NCBI GenBank assembly: GCA_024195265.1
Contig: JAJLRJ010000014.1
Location: forward strand, 21,365,480 to 21,429,479
Direction of reading: 5' to 3'
Source of the DNA: Dendrophyllia cribrosa
Taxonomy: Eukaryota; Cnidaria; Anthozoa; Scleractinia; Dendrophylliidae
DNA length: 64,000 bases
A program made the position numbers and the translations under genes. Positions within the stretch are counted from its first letter, which is position 1, and each line of letters begins with the position of its first letter. The notes beneath the pieces were generated by a model. That model was not told the origin of the DNA. It worked only from the letters and a program-made list of their open reading frames with translations, and searched no databases. Positions 1 to 11,559 of this stretch are shown here, piece after piece.

Positions 1-2576
1 ATTTATAATTTCAAACTTCAAACCAAATTAATTGAGATTGTTTAGGCCGGATTTAGAGTTATTTTTTGTAGAGTTCTTGCAAGAAGAAACTGTAAAATAT
101 TCATCAATCGTGTTGTTAAGCATTGATTTATCTTAAATTTTATTTCCGATTCTTCGCAATACCTGTGTTTTTAATAAAAGCAGTCATCACTGGTTGTTTA
201 AAATTGTACAATGCAAAGAAAGTTTTTCTATCGAAAGGGTTTGAATGGTCAACCATATGCATTTGAAAATACGAGTTAAAAAAATAACATTCTTGAGACA
301 GTCCTGTAAAAGTCAACCAAATTTACCAAATCTCAGATTTCATTTTACACAATCCTATTTATATCACGCATCATTTGAGGACCATTTTGTTTATTCATTA
401 ATTATTTTTTAGGAACGCTGGTTCAAAAGAAGCATAACTTAGAAAATAAGATAGGGTGCCCTGAGTAAGAAACCATTTTACTGAAAGTTTGAAGTATTAA
501 TTTGAATTGAGGTTCTCCTTTTGTTCAATTGTGCATGCAGTGGAGGTCATGACCCTTCACAGTTTGTGAAGGACTACACTAGTGTCTGCCATTTTTTATT
601 TTAACTAAAGCAGACTAGTTGTTAAAGAAGCTAAGCTATTTCATGGCGATTATCATGTTTCTGGCTCAAAACACTAAATGATTAGTAATTAGTACAGTGT
701 AATTGGACTGAGTGGAGTCCAATTCAGGGAGTAATTGGGCGAGTAATTTTAAATCAGCCGAGCAGTAGCGCAAGGTTGATTAGAAATTACAAGCATGAAG
801 TATGACATGGAGTTTAATTACTAATTAATCGCATCAATAACAAAATTCGAGATTAAAAGGTCAATGTGGAGTTTATTGTACTCAAAACGTCAAGGATATT
901 TTCCATCAGTTCGAAACCTGAGGAGGAAAAAGCGAAAAAAAGGAACCTATTTAACACGTGCAGTGTAGGTGTCCAATTACAGCTATCCAATTGCCAAAAC
1001 TTGTAATTGCACAGCGGTAATTGGACACCCACATGACGTGCATCAATTACATAAAAAATGGGTGCACCTATGACCAATCACAATCAAGAATTTTGTTATT
1101 GATATGATTATACAGATTATAGAACACCAAGAGGAAGATGTCAATTCAAGTGACTTTTCGAAGAGAAATTCAACCACAATCAGTTTTCAGTGAAATAAGC
1201 TGGAAAACTTCAATTTTTGACAAGTGAACTGCACACACACAATATGACCTTCAGGAAAACTGTCCAATAACATCTTCCGCTAACAATACAAATTTTGTAT
1301 TATTCCGAAAATAGCATTCAAGGGACCATTTCTTATCTTAGTTAGCTAGCTAACAGTAACATTCCAGATGAAAATCCAGACCTTATAAAAGCCTGGTCTC
1401 ACTGCTTGTAGAGTTCTTGTTTTAAATTCTATCATGTAAAGAAAGTTTTTCATTTTTAAATGATTTGAATTTGATCAACTAAATAGTCTTAAAATGTTCT
1501 GGCTTTGACAAAACTATGTATGTAACAAAAATTATATGCACGGGACTTTCCCCTCAGTTTGTTTGACTCCTGTTGAAGCTTCATTGTCTGTATTTTACTT
1601 ATCTATACTTATTATAGTTATACACAATGTATCTATATTACTAGAAATACGTGTCTTGCAGAACCTCATGAAGCATATAATTATGTTATATGTTTCAATA
1701 TAGATGAGGCAACAAATTATTTGCAAATACTAAAAGCAATGTATGGAGACCAGGAAGGAGAATTTGTAGGTTAAGACTGTAAGCTAGGCCTTCGTGACCA
1801 GTTAACCCCTTTCAATTCCTATAATCTAGGTGCTTGCTCGTACACTGATATTCTGAGGAGATTTGAGGTGCTGATCAATGTTGCAACAATTAATGTCAAA
1901 CAGTAATTTTGAATATGTGTTTACCTTAATGTAGCTGGTACACAATACACTGGTAATTGCTACAGAAAAATGTTTCCTTCCTAATAAAATGTTTTTATCC
2001 AAATTGTATACAGAAATTCTTCCTACTGAACCATTTGAATACAGCTAATTGAACTATTTTGACAAGGAATGGCAAAAACTCAGTATGTGTAATGTATATT
2101 TACTCACTGGTCATTGACAAATAATGCTAATATCATGTAAATGTTGTATATTTGTGAAATAAATTCCACCTGTGTTATCTGTAGTTTTGATCATACATGT
2201 CCTTGAAAGAGAAATTACATGTTGACACCATGCATACAATATAAAAGCTGAAAGGGTACCCAGATATAATGTTATGGTAAGGGGACAAGTTTGCTGCAAT
2301 TCTATCACTGTTCTGAGAAAATATTTTAAGAGGGTTAAATTTTGTACAACTTGATATCATTAAACATCAATCTACAGTATCCTCAATGAAGTTCTACTGG
2401 TAAAGTATACGGATCGATATCATTTTCTTGGAAATATAATTTAGTATTTCCTTATCTCACTTACATCTTAGGCATTCAAACATTGGGAGCGTTTAACCTT
2501 GTTTTACTAGGCCAAGTTTCCTTACATGTAACACATTGTGGGTGTTGTAAACTGTTTGGATCATGTGTCTTATAGT
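1..2576. other. non-coding stretch, no gene seen
   Basis: This stretch is AT-rich and holds only short, low-quality reading frames. Diverged pieces resembling one another recur near 100-360, 1390-1560 and 4440-4810 (for example the string gaaagttttt after a TGTAGAGTTCTT-like context), suggesting old dispersed repeats. I see no protein domain, RNA gene or clear promoter. Confidence 0.6.
701..1028. repeat. cluster of nested palindromes
   Basis: Three inverted repeats lie close together: AATTGGACT at 701-709 with AGTCCAATT at 716-724; a 17-base arm at about 742-758 with an imperfect complement at 773-790; and GGTGTCCAATTAC at about 968-980 with GTAATTGGACACC at about 1017-1029. The shared core ATTGGAC suggests one foldback-type repeat or MITE relic. 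No target duplication was found. Confidence 0.4.
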
Positions 2577-3601
2577 GGGCCTCGACCGATACATCGGTCG
2601 ATATGTCGGTAGACTATCGACCGACTATCGACTGATAATTATGTCGGCCGATATATCGGTCGCTATGTATGTCGGCCGATATAGTTGGTAGGTCACCGAC
2701 ACTTCACCGATACCTGATTGATAGTTCACCGATAGTTCATCGATACTTCGCCGATACTTCACCGATAGTTCACCGATACTCCGCCGATACATCACCGATA
2801 CTCCACCGATACACCACCGAGTATCCGAGTATAGGATCCTTCTAGGTCCATATTATTCGCTACACCTTCAAGTTTTTTATCCATTCCCTATCATTGGATA
2901 TCCTTCTCAATCTAGATTGTGCTATCAATGCTAGGGACTTGACAGCACAAATCCCTGTTTTTCATTTTTTATGTCCGAGAAACCTGTAAACTGCTCAAGA
3001 TTGCTGAGACATGCGCAAAGCCGTGAATGTGTCTCTTTAATATCAGTGGTGACTTCAACATTGTTACAGACAAGACAGGAGGCCACCCCAGAAGACATTT
3101 CTTTCGAAGCCGTTATTTAAAGCCGTAGCGGATGTCACATCATTGTTTGAAACGAGTGGGGGACGTTGTCCCCGTGTTGTGGTCTGTCTTGTTCACATTC
3201 ATAGGTTGGGTGGGGAGGTGAGATCATAAATGGACCGATGGCGGCTAACATTGGCGCCTTCACATGCTGACGTCCGATCTCACTTTTATACTCCCAACTG
3301 GAGTGAGCTAATACTGGGAGAACTAAAACTAAGAACTAAACTAAAATCCTGTCAGTTAACTCGGAAACTTCGCTTTATAAATGCATTATCATTATTTATT
3401 ATTTTCCACCGATACTTGACCGATAGTCTGCCGACACTTGACCGATAGTCCGCCGACACTTGACCGATAAGTCACAGGCAACATCTCGACCGATAGTCTA
3501 CCGACAGTCGACCGACTGTCAAGGAACTATCGGCCGATGTAGCGACCGACTGTCGACCGATATATCGGCCCATATGTCAGTCGATACGTCGGTCGAGGCC
3601 C
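2577..3601. mobile_element. foldback-like element with GGGCCTCGACCGA ends and CGATA-rich arms
   Basis: The left end GGGCCTCGACCGA (2577-2589) is matched in inverse by TCGGTCGAGGCCC (3589-3601). Both arms (2577-2830 and 3410-3600) consist almost entirely of short variants of CACCGATAGTT and CGACCGATATATCGGTCG, so each arm is itself full of short palindromes with a period of about 10-11 bases. The middle (2830-3400) is ordinary sequence without a convincing gene. No target-site duplication could be fixed, so the family is unknown. Confidence 0.6.
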
Positions 3602-3781
3602 CCCAACTGTTTTTAGTACCGTGAAATTTGGCCATCTCACTCTGAACCCATTGTTGCTGGTGTAAAAAAGGCTGATTGGCTGTTCTCCTTCCATTTGAAA
3701 GATCGCCTCGGTTTCGGTTTCAAATTCTAATGGTGGCATTTTGTTGAAGCGTTTGTAATCGCTGATTTTGTTCCTAGACCA

Positions 3782-3945
3782 TTCATAATGGCGGGCAAGT
3801 TATTTATTCTTTTATATCTATGTTAATAGCCCTAGTGGCCTTGTCATCATGTGCAGAATTCAAAAGAATTTTTACTCTAAAATGAGGCCAATAGGGCTAA
3901 TTAACATACATATAACAGAATAAATAAATTGGCCACCATTATGAA
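3782..3945. mobile_element. 164-bp MITE with about 60-bp inverted arms
   Basis: The left arm starts TTCATAATGGCGGGCAA and the right arm ends with a near-perfect complement (CCATTATGAA at 3936-3945). Pairing continues through TTATTTATTC, TATGTTAAT and AGCCCTAGTGGCCT with scattered mismatches. There is no room for a gene. It looks like a small foldback or MITE. No target duplication is evident. Confidence 0.6.
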
Positions 3946-4863
3946 AAAGGTCTATTCTTTAATTGCCCAATCGGTGTACCTGGGCCGTTTGGAGGCTTCG
4001 TAATCGCTGCATGATATTCTCTCTGTTGCCTGGTTTCTTGTCTTCTCAGTTGCTTGCACTGAATTTCAAGTCGCCGTTCTCCCTCCATCCAGTGGATTTT
4101 TGGTGTTAAATCTTCTCTGACAAGGATTTCTAGCCACTTGTTGAATCCAGCATTGTTTTTTTTGCTGACATATCTCATTTGCATGTGACATTGGTCGTGT
4201 TTCACTGACAGTTTAACAGACAATCGGCCCTCTGTGAATAAACATGAGAGTGCGACATTGTCAGAGGTCGAGATTTTATAGGCATCGACATCTTGCGTTT
4301 TTTGCTAGGCAACTGCAGGTCACCAACCCGATATATAAAGTCGATCCGAGATTCTATCGCCCTACAGCAATCCACGCGCGATCGCCACGCAAATGCGCGC
4401 GACAAATTTATAAACCTCGCTTCACGAGGAATTAATATTCTTTTTGGGGGAAAAGAATCAGTAAATTTTATTGCCGATGCTTCAAAATTCCTGTTTTAGC
4501 AGTCCTCACTGCTTATAAATGGTGATCTCAATCTGTTTCTCGGAGTTTTCTAAGACAGCTTTCACAAAGCAAAGAATTGCTAAGTATAAAATGTCAACAG
4601 ATTACATCATTCGCTGATGACTCTCATTTCAAGCAATGTGCATTGTGTTATGTTATGACCAGCTTTTTAGTTTATTTTTAGGTATCCAATTAACCTTTCA
4701 AGAGCCAAAGAATTTGCAATTATGATTTTCCTGGCATTGTCCAGGGCTAATTTTGACATAGTTCTGAAAGAATATCTGAAAAACGTTACCATACTTTAAA
4801 ATGATATATGTTGATCAGAATGTTTTAGCTTTGAAAAGGAGATTTTCTTCATTTGCGGTGTAC

Positions 4864-5182
4864 ATGTTGGAGGTTAAATCTGTTCTCAGGTCGAATCAGT
4901 ATTCAATGTAAGTTAAATGTCTACCCAGTCTTCAATCAAGGTAAGCTAACCCTAACCTTAGCACAAAGCTAACTGCAACTGAAAGTTAACCCTAGCTTAC
5001 TCTAATGCAAAGCTAACCCTAGCTACACTATAACTCTAACATGAAGCTAACAATCACAGCACTGGCTACATATAGCTTTGTGCTAGGGTTAGGGTTAGAT
5101 GAAATAGATTGAAACCTGGATACACATTTAACCTAGATTTAATACTGATCTATTACCTGAGACTGGAATTTACATGCAACAT
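4864..5182. mobile_element. foldback element with about 105-bp arms
   Basis: The left arm (about 4864-4970) and the right arm (about 5075-5182) are imperfect inverted copies. Both carry TCTCAGGT, CAGTATT, GTTAAATGT, CTAACCCTAACC and TAGCACAAAGCT in matching order. The CTAACCCTAACC stretch resembles telomere repeat but is part of the paired arm. No coding potential was seen. Confidence 0.55.
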
Positions 5183-5199
5183 ATAAGTAAATCTGCTGG

Positions 5200-5650
5200 T
5201 TCAGGCTGATGCAGGTCTTCTGAGAGTGGTAATGTGGAGCGAGTACATCTGCCCATTAATGGCCAAGTCAGGGAAAATGAGTGGCCACAAGGTGGTGTAT
5301 TTCTTACGTTGAGAAAGCCTAGAGACTTTTTTAGCAGAGATTTGGCATCATTTATGGTAGATTCAGCCTCGCGTTGCTACAAGTTCAGTAGGGTGAAAAG
5401 GTCACCTGTTCAAAACCATGTTTGGGCAAATTTGTGGTATTCATTCGAGATAAATTGAGGACCATTGTCTATAAGACAACGCAGGGAGTATCCCAGGGCA
5501 GGCAAAGTGGGCCTTGGTAAGATCCTCAATGGTTGTTTATTGTGTTGGTCTGCTGGTCTAATTCGAAGAAATCAATAAAGTGGTCCACCATGATTAGGTA
5601 GTGCTTGTGTTCGAACTCAAATAAGTACTGCGACACAAATTGCCCAGGTC
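5200..5650 (-). pseudogene. gypsy-type integrase fragment (degenerate)
   Basis: Minus-strand translation across several frames gives integrase-like blocks. One is a stretch like FEFEHKHYLIMVDHFIDFFELD (about 5540-5640), which matches the beginning of an rve catalytic core. Downstream comes the tail block FLNVRNTPPCGHSFSLTW... near 5215-5300, typical of the end of gypsy/K02A2.6-like integrases. The frame breaks repeatedly, so it is a dead fragment. The neighbouring gag-like sequence is on the opposite strand, so the two need not belong to one element. Confidence 0.6.
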
Positions 5651-5764
5651 CTGAAGGAGTCCGGGAGGAGTAGGATGTGATGGCATGTTCAAGTCAACTG
5701 AGACCACTATCGCCACTGGAAAACTCACTTTCATAACTACTGTCTTTTAGAAGGGCACTGAAAC

Positions 5765-6400
5765 CATGCAAAAAACAAAACCACAGAAACAGCTGATTAT
5801 TTTATCGCCGCTAAAAGACCTTTCGAATTATCTGTTCTTCTAAGTGCCATACCAGCTAAAGATGCAGAAAAGCCCTGGATTTGGCTACAATGTATCAAAG
5901 AACACTACATGGGAGAAAGCACTTTAATGCAAGATCGATACCATTTCTTGTGAAAAAATGTTGCAAGCATGGGAGACCACAGAATGCACAGGACGCTGCT
6001 CTTTTGGCGTAAATGCCGATGAATTCATGTGAGACAAATTTCTCTTTGGGCTCAACGAATCTTTCAGTCGCTTGCATGAAGATATAATCTTTTACATAGA
6101 TGGCCAGCGCAAGCCTAATGACCCTCCTTTTTCTCTGGCTTTTGTGGTAAGCCAAGCCATCTCAATCAAGGCAGCCCAACATACCAACAAGCTATTAGCC
6201 ACCTCCACTGTAGAAAAACATGTTCACTTAACTTCTACAAATCCGAACAGAAGCTTCTAACAACCTCCCAGCAGACAAACTAGATATGGAAACTACTCCA
6301 ACAAGCCCTGTTTCTTCTGTGGTAGCAAGCCACACCACCGAGTAGCATGCCCAACACAAGCACAAACCTGCAGCTACTAACCACAAAACCTACTTGAGAC
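5765..6400 (+). pseudogene. gag-like polyprotein fragment, copy 1 of an LTR-type repeat
   Basis: The plus strand encodes, in pieces, a retroelement Gag. An N-terminal block about a retained FIA..RPFELSVL-like segment is followed by a second block (about 6060-6260), and then a CCHC-type zinc knuckle (KPCFFCGSK...H...ACP) near 6300-6360. Several stops and shifts break it. The sequence is a close paralogue of 14215-14860. The surrounding repeat continues past the insertion at 6907-9632 and ends near 9737, matching 14215-15487 in copy 2. Confidence 0.6.
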
Positions 6401-7414
6401 CACCAAACTTCAGAAACTTACCCATCAGGGCTCTAGACAGGAACACATCAGAATGGTGGAGCAAGAGAAAAACGCCTACACTACCCTTGAGGAAAACATA
6501 CAATACGAGAACTGTTTTACCACCCCCTCCAATGCGTCACCACCATTTCAACCTCACCCCCTCACCACCCTACAACTACTGACAAAGGGCATTTTGTCCT
6601 ACTTGATTTAAATGACTTGACTCCAGCTGCAGTGCCCAAATCCCACTCCTGACACCATGTTATGATACATTATAACAGTGATGCAATAATGTGACAACTT
6701 TAGGTCTTGTAGAAAAATGAATCTTGCTTCTCTTACAAAGCTGCCATGGTGCCTATAGACTAAACATCAAATTGAAAAATCACAGGCTCCTAATTGAGCC
6801 AACTCGTGAATATGGAACACATTTATACTGTGGTCAGACTGGGAATGACAAAGTGCGAGCAATGCTTGCATAGCAGAAGGCACACGATGGGAGGAAGGTT
6901 AAAAAAGTAAACTATTTTCACCGGTCTCACTTGCACTTATATAATGAGAATGGGAGACCTGGCGGATGCTCTCAACAGCAGCGGAGAGGGAAATAGGGCG
7001 GGAAGGGTGGGAAAAAACTGTTGAGAGAGACCGCAGGAAGTGCAAACGAGACCAGATGGATAAAGTTAAAGACCTCACTAAGTGCCATAACACTAATCCA
7101 CGGACGTGCGAGAAAGGAGAGCGAATGTAGAATGGATTCTCCTTATATACGCTTAAGTGAGACCGCTGAACATAGTAAACTATTTTCACCGGTCTCACTT
7201 GCACTTATATAATGAGAATGGGAGACCTGGCGTCCTTAGCAGTCTTAGCACGGGGTACCAAGATCACAGGGACAGAACCGACAGATGCCCCATACTCAAC
7301 CCCAGACTCAACCCAAAATAACATCCAACACCCAAACTGAAACCCGTGAAAGAGGGGAACAAGAACGCTTTACGCCTGAAGGCGTAGAGGGAAAAGCGCA
7401 AATAAAGCTCTAAA

Positions 7415-7775
7415 GGGGGCAAAACTGTCAACGCGCAAATGGTAACACATGTGGAACTAAAGTATTAGTCCACAAACAAGCGGGGGCAAAACTATTAAGC
7501 CGCAAATATTAAATGATGTGGGACTAAACTGTTAAGCTACAAAAACAAAGTGGCCCAAACTCTAACCCGCAAGTATTAACACGTGTGGGACTAAACTGTT
7601 AACCCACAGAACAAAGCGGGGGCCAAAACTGTTAACCCGCAAAATTAAATGATGTGGGACTAAACTGTTAACCCACAGAACAAAGCAGGGCATAACTGTT
7701 AACCCGCAAAAAAATTAAATCATGTGGGACTTAACTGTTAAATCACAAAACAAAAGCGGGGCCAAAACTGAAACA
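7415..7775. repeat. minisatellite, about 70-bp unit
   Basis: About five imperfect copies of a unit containing GTGGGACTAAACTGTTAA, CAAAGCGGGGGC and AACCCGCAAA. It lies inside the non-autonomous tyrosine-recombinase element. Confidence 0.8.
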
Positions 7776-8689
7776 AAGAGAGAAACTACGGGGCGCCATT
7801 CCCCGGGTGTGGGGATAAAGGGAAAACGGAGTAAATAATCCCGAGAGGGAAAGGGATCTTAAACTTTAACAAAACCTCTAAACCTAAGAGTAAACCCGGG
7901 GAATGGCGGCCCTGGCGCCCGGTTATCCGAGAGGGACGTTATGACCCCTCCAGGCACCGCCATTATAACGAACCTAAGTGATGTGAAAAAAGTAAGGAGC
8001 CAATCCCCCCCCCCCCCCATACAAGGGAGTAAAATGCGAGGGCAATATGACAAAGGGAAGACCCCTGGGACAATGCAGAGACTTGTGAAAGAGCAAGGGG
8101 CGTGCTAGCAAGGACTTGCAAAATATAAGCGCTGTAAATAGTAGACAAATGACAGCCCGTGAAGCCTACATGTACGAGGACTGGATCGCTGAGGCGAACG
8201 AAACCAAACCAAACAAGGACAGCTTGGATTTTCAGGATTTATTAACAACAGACAATCTGAAGCTATGAAATACAATAATAGGCAAATAGTAAATGTTAAA
8301 ACCGTATATGATAAAACTCCATAAAAAAGAAACTATCAATAAAGCCGACACAGTTCAATGCAAGAAAAGACTTACATTTGTCCAAGCTTGTCCACATTAA
8401 AAACCACAGAAATGACCGTAAACATACCGAAAATCTAACATTTAAGTACCGTACATTGAACCTACAAAATCATTGTTCTGTCCGAAACATGACACTTCTA
8501 ATTTTGTTCTCAGGCCACGAGGCCAAAATGGACCTTGATCGTCTCGTCCCAGTTCTCGCTCGCTTATCGCGAAACAAGGACAAAACTTTAAAAGCGGGGT
8601 GAACAACAAACAAACACGCAAAAATATGAATTTGATATGCAAATTAAAATATCACAAAATCCAAGAGGACCAAATGTAAAAGCAGAGGT

Positions 8690-9195
8690 AACACATATAA
8701 TACAAACAGCGCGTAATAGCAGGACGGAAGGGCAAAAGTTACCGAATATAAAGCCCAAAGGGCGAAATGTTCAAACCAGGGCGACAAATATCAAATTTAT
8801 AAAGAGCCCGCAAAAGCCCAAAGGGCAATCGTTCAAAGCAGGGCGAATAAATATCAAATTTATAAACAGCTTGCAAACGCCCAAAAGGATAATCGTTGAA
8901 AGCAGGGCGAACAAATACAAGATTTATAAACAGCCCGCAAGACGCCAAAATGGCGAAACGTTCAAAGCAGGGCGAACAAATATTAAATTTATAAACAGCC
9001 CGCAAACGCCCAAAGGGCAATCGGTAAAGGCAGGGCGAACAAATACAAGACTTATAAACGGCCCGCAAAACGCCCAAAGGGCAAAGCGTTCAAAGCAGGG
9101 TGAACAAATATCAAATTTATAAAACAGCCCGCAAAACGTCCAATGAAAGGGCGAAGCGTTCAGAGCAGGGTGAACAAATATCAAATTTATAAACA
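8690..9195. repeat. minisatellite, about 60-bp unit
   Basis: About seven copies of a 60-65-bp unit containing GCAGGGCGAACAAATATCAA, ATTTATAAACAGCCCGCAAA and CGCCCAAAGGGCAA. It produces long but meaningless open frames on both strands. It sits between the terminal repeat and the interior of the element, at the same relative place as the minisatellite at 56285-56790 in the coding relative. Confidence 0.85.
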
Positions 9196-9809
9196 TAAGA
9201 ATAAAAGGCAGCCCGGTTTAACAATGTATTGAATACAAGTAAACGAGGACGAAACAGGAGGGAAGGGAAACAGATATAAATAAACTTGGCAAACCTCAAG
9301 AGAGATTTCATAAGCTAGAGCAGCGCCTTGTGCTGCGCCTTGTGCTGTGCCTTGTGCTGCTGGTTCAGGGTGTAAAACAGCGTCGTTTTGAGGTGGAGCT
9401 GGTGGTAATACGTTGGGAAGGACAGCTTGGGCTTGAGGGAAGCTGTTGGGGCTGGTAAAGTACAACTTGGGCTGCAACGACGGCTTCTTGTTCTTGCCGA
9501 GGTCGTTGAACTTGAACTGCAATTTATGGAGCGTGAGCCATATAAACGTACAGGACACGGACGTGCGAGAAAGGAGAGCGAATGTAGAATGGATTCTCCT
9601 TATATACGCTTAAGTGAGACCGCTGAACATAGGGCTTGTAGACACACCAATCAAAGAAATTAGCAAAGTATCACAATGGTTCATTTCCAATAAACTTAGG
9701 AAAGGTAAAGTTGTACACTAGCCGCAGGTCCCCGACTGTAGCATGAACCAAATAATAATAATACTTTATTTACATAATAAACCAAATCTTTTATTGATAA
9801 CAAAGCTTA

Positions 9810-10851
9810 CAGGGTTGGACATTAGCACTCGCCCGCTCGCCCAGGCGAGTGTCTAAAGTATCGGCCGACAGCAAATCATTGATCACTCGCCCGTTTGGCG
9901 AGTGCGATTTTCGTCGCCAAGAAAATATTTAAATAATAAATTGCAAACTAATTACATTCCATTTTGCGGAGAAAATCCCTAAACATAAACCATTTCTATT
10001 TTGCAAAGTTTTACATTCCGAATGATCACTGATGGCTCAATAGTGACCAGCAGTATCACTTTGTACAAGTACATGTGTTATCACTTTTGTAATTATCACT
10101 AGGAGGAGGCCATATTTGTCTGTTTGCGAAGCCCAATGTTGCCTTTCAGAACCAATTTATTAGACAGGACCGCTCCCAAGAAGAACAGACATTTACTCGC
10201 AAACTGCAGGGATCTCACGAAGATTTGTCAATAAAAAAACGATTTGAAATATAAAGTAAGTGCCTCCATTGTGTTTTCTTGGGGTTTAAGGTCTTTAAAT
10301 AGAATTTTTCATTGAAGTAATAATCCTCGGTCTGCCACGTGCTGGACGACGTTGCGAGCAAATTGTTTTCCCGTACTTTCCCAAACTCTCATCAGCATGT
10401 GTTCCCAGTAAGTTTAAAAATTGAGTAAACTGATCGCAGCCAAAATGTGGAAATATTTATCAGGAGTTTCTAAAGTTGTCGACGAGAAGAAGAACGAAAA
10501 AGCCCCGGAAGAGGGAATACGAGAAAAGAAGGATCAGGAAGTTTTCTACGAAATGGCAAGTTGGCTGGCCGTGGTTAAAGTATGATGAGGAGAAAGGTAT
10601 AATTTGCGAGTGGTGTGTTGAGAAGAAACAAACTTTGGTCGCACAGAATGTTCTACAATGTTCAGAGAGAAGGCAGATGACGATGACAAAGATGAGGGAG
10701 TTATTTCAGACTCAAGTCAGAGGCTGAGATGTCAGAGGAGATGGTGCTAAAGAAACTGGAAAAAGAACTGCTGTGAAGAGAAACTAAAACAGACTTCCTA
10801 TTTACTGACTGGCACTTGTTAATAGCTCTCAAAATTAAGTGTCCAACCCTG
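9810..10851. mobile_element. hAT-like DNA transposon derivative
   Basis: The ends are perfect 12-bp inverted repeats, CAGGGTTGGACA at 9810-9821 and TGTCCAACCCTG at 10840-10851. Each is flanked directly by AGCTTA (9804-9809 and 10852-10857). CAGGG-type termini are typical of hAT elements; the visible duplication is 6 bp rather than the usual 8. Just inside the left end is a palindromic block built on CACTCGCC/GGCGAGTG. The interior carries a zinc-finger-like ORF (10476-10727) but no transposase core, so this is an internally deleted copy. Confidence 0.7.
10476..10727 (+). pseudogene. ZNF862/TTF-type zinc-finger-like ORF fragment
   Basis: The ORF is very basic at its start and then reads FSTKWQVGWPWLKYDEEKG followed by ICEWC. 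This resembles the N-terminal zinc-binding module of ZNF862-like, hAT-derived proteins (aromatic-rich stretch, then CxxC). The rest of the module (distal Cys/His) is not recognisable and the ORF ends early, so it is probably a fragment. It lies between hAT-type inverted repeats, which supports an origin from the transposon rather than from a host gene. Confidence 0.5.
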
Positions 10852-10859
10852 AGCTTATT

Positions 10860-11335
10860 AAAAAATCTTATTTTAAAATTAATTTCACTTAAAAAAAAAA
10901 CTATTCAACACTATTTACATTATTCCTTTCGATTAAAAAGAAAGGGACACTTAATTTCGATTAAGAAAATTCATTCCATTAAAAATATATCGTATATTCG
11001 AAAAAAAGAAAAAAATTCAATTTAAAAACAGTTCATTTCAACTAAACTAAATTAATGAGCTCGCGCCATTATCACACACGCTTGGATAGCGTTTAAGTGG
11101 CAGTCATCAATGAAATCCCATTGTGGAATTTTGTGGAAGGGTGTCCTAGAACCTCTTTCGCATTTGTGTACCAACCTTAAAATCTCAAAAAAAAAGCAAT
11201 GTTCTAATCCAAGTAATAGTAATGTGATAAGGTTCCTCATTCTTTTCTTTTTTAACACAATATTGTGGCATTATTTTTTAAAACTATTATTTTAAAAATA
11301 CCTGCACACATTTTATTAACTATTAAATATTATAT
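10860..11335. other. AT-rich spacer, nothing recognised
   Basis: ATTAA-rich low-complexity sequence with short lysine/isoleucine-rich frames that look accidental. No domain, RNA or element end was seen. Confidence 0.5.
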
Positions 11336-11339
11336 AAAT

Positions 11340-11556
11340 AGGCATATTGCTACTCTCCCCATGGGTTGGATGCGAGTCAATTGCAGGGTTACTCCAGCAT
11401 TCTTTCGCCAGTACTCATTTGTAACCTGGGTGGAGAAAGACAATGTGGAGTAAAGTTTCTGCTCTAAGAAAGCTACATGATGGCAGAGACCAGGCCTCGA
11501 ACTACCCACCTTCTGATCTTAAATCCAATTTGCTAACCCCACTACCCACTGTGCCT
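11340..11556 (-). mobile_element. tRNA-derived SINE
   Basis: Read on the minus strand, the first about 75 bases (from about 11556) look like a degenerate tRNA: a box-A-like GTGGGTAGTGGGGTTAGCA and, later, a box-B-like GGTAGTTCGAGGCC. This is followed by a non-tRNA body containing ACAAATGAGTACTGGCG, GTAACCCTGCAATTGACT and CGCATCCAACCCATGGGGA. That central body looks like a conserved SINE core I associate with marine invertebrates; the family name would need a Repbase check. No target duplication could be assigned. Confidence 0.65.
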
Positions 11557-11559
11557 TCA

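Larger units (their letters stand above)
6907..9632 (-). mobile_element. non-autonomous tyrosine-recombinase retroelement (Ngaro/PAT-like) with split direct repeats
   Basis: Two terminal repeats are each present twice. Repeat alpha (77 bp) lies at 9556-9632 and 7099-7175, and repeat beta (58 bp) at 7175-7232 and 6907-6964. Read on the minus strand the order is alpha, interior, beta-alpha, 134-bp spacer, beta. This is the split-direct-repeat layout known for Ngaro/PAT-type tyrosine-recombinase retrotransposons. The paralogous host repeat (15361-15400) reads straight across the insertion point, with no target duplication, as expected for recombinase-mediated integration. The interior has no gag, RT or recombinase ORF. 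It holds two minisatellites and a short proline/alanine/glutamine-rich leader ORF near 9300-9540. Its right terminus resembles that of the coding element ending at 57381 (CAGCGGTCT...AAGCG). Confidence 0.85.

Noticed and set aside
4940..5095. CTAACCCTAACC strings as interstitial telomere sequence
   Set aside because: They are short and sit in the paired arms of a foldback element, so they are better explained as part of that repeat.
853..6582. Short ORFs of 60-100 codons across the first 6.6 kb
   Set aside because: No recognisable domains apart from the gypsy and gag remnants listed; lengths are expected by chance in AT-rich DNA.
7415..9195. Regularly spaced repeats as a CRISPR-like array
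   Set aside because: Units are fully tandem without unique spacers, lie inside a eukaryotic retroelement, and no cas genes exist.
8637..9196. Long overlapping ORFs on both strands (up to 161 codons)
   Set aside because: They follow the 60-bp minisatellite and translate to the same repeated peptide in several frames; no domain and no selection signature.
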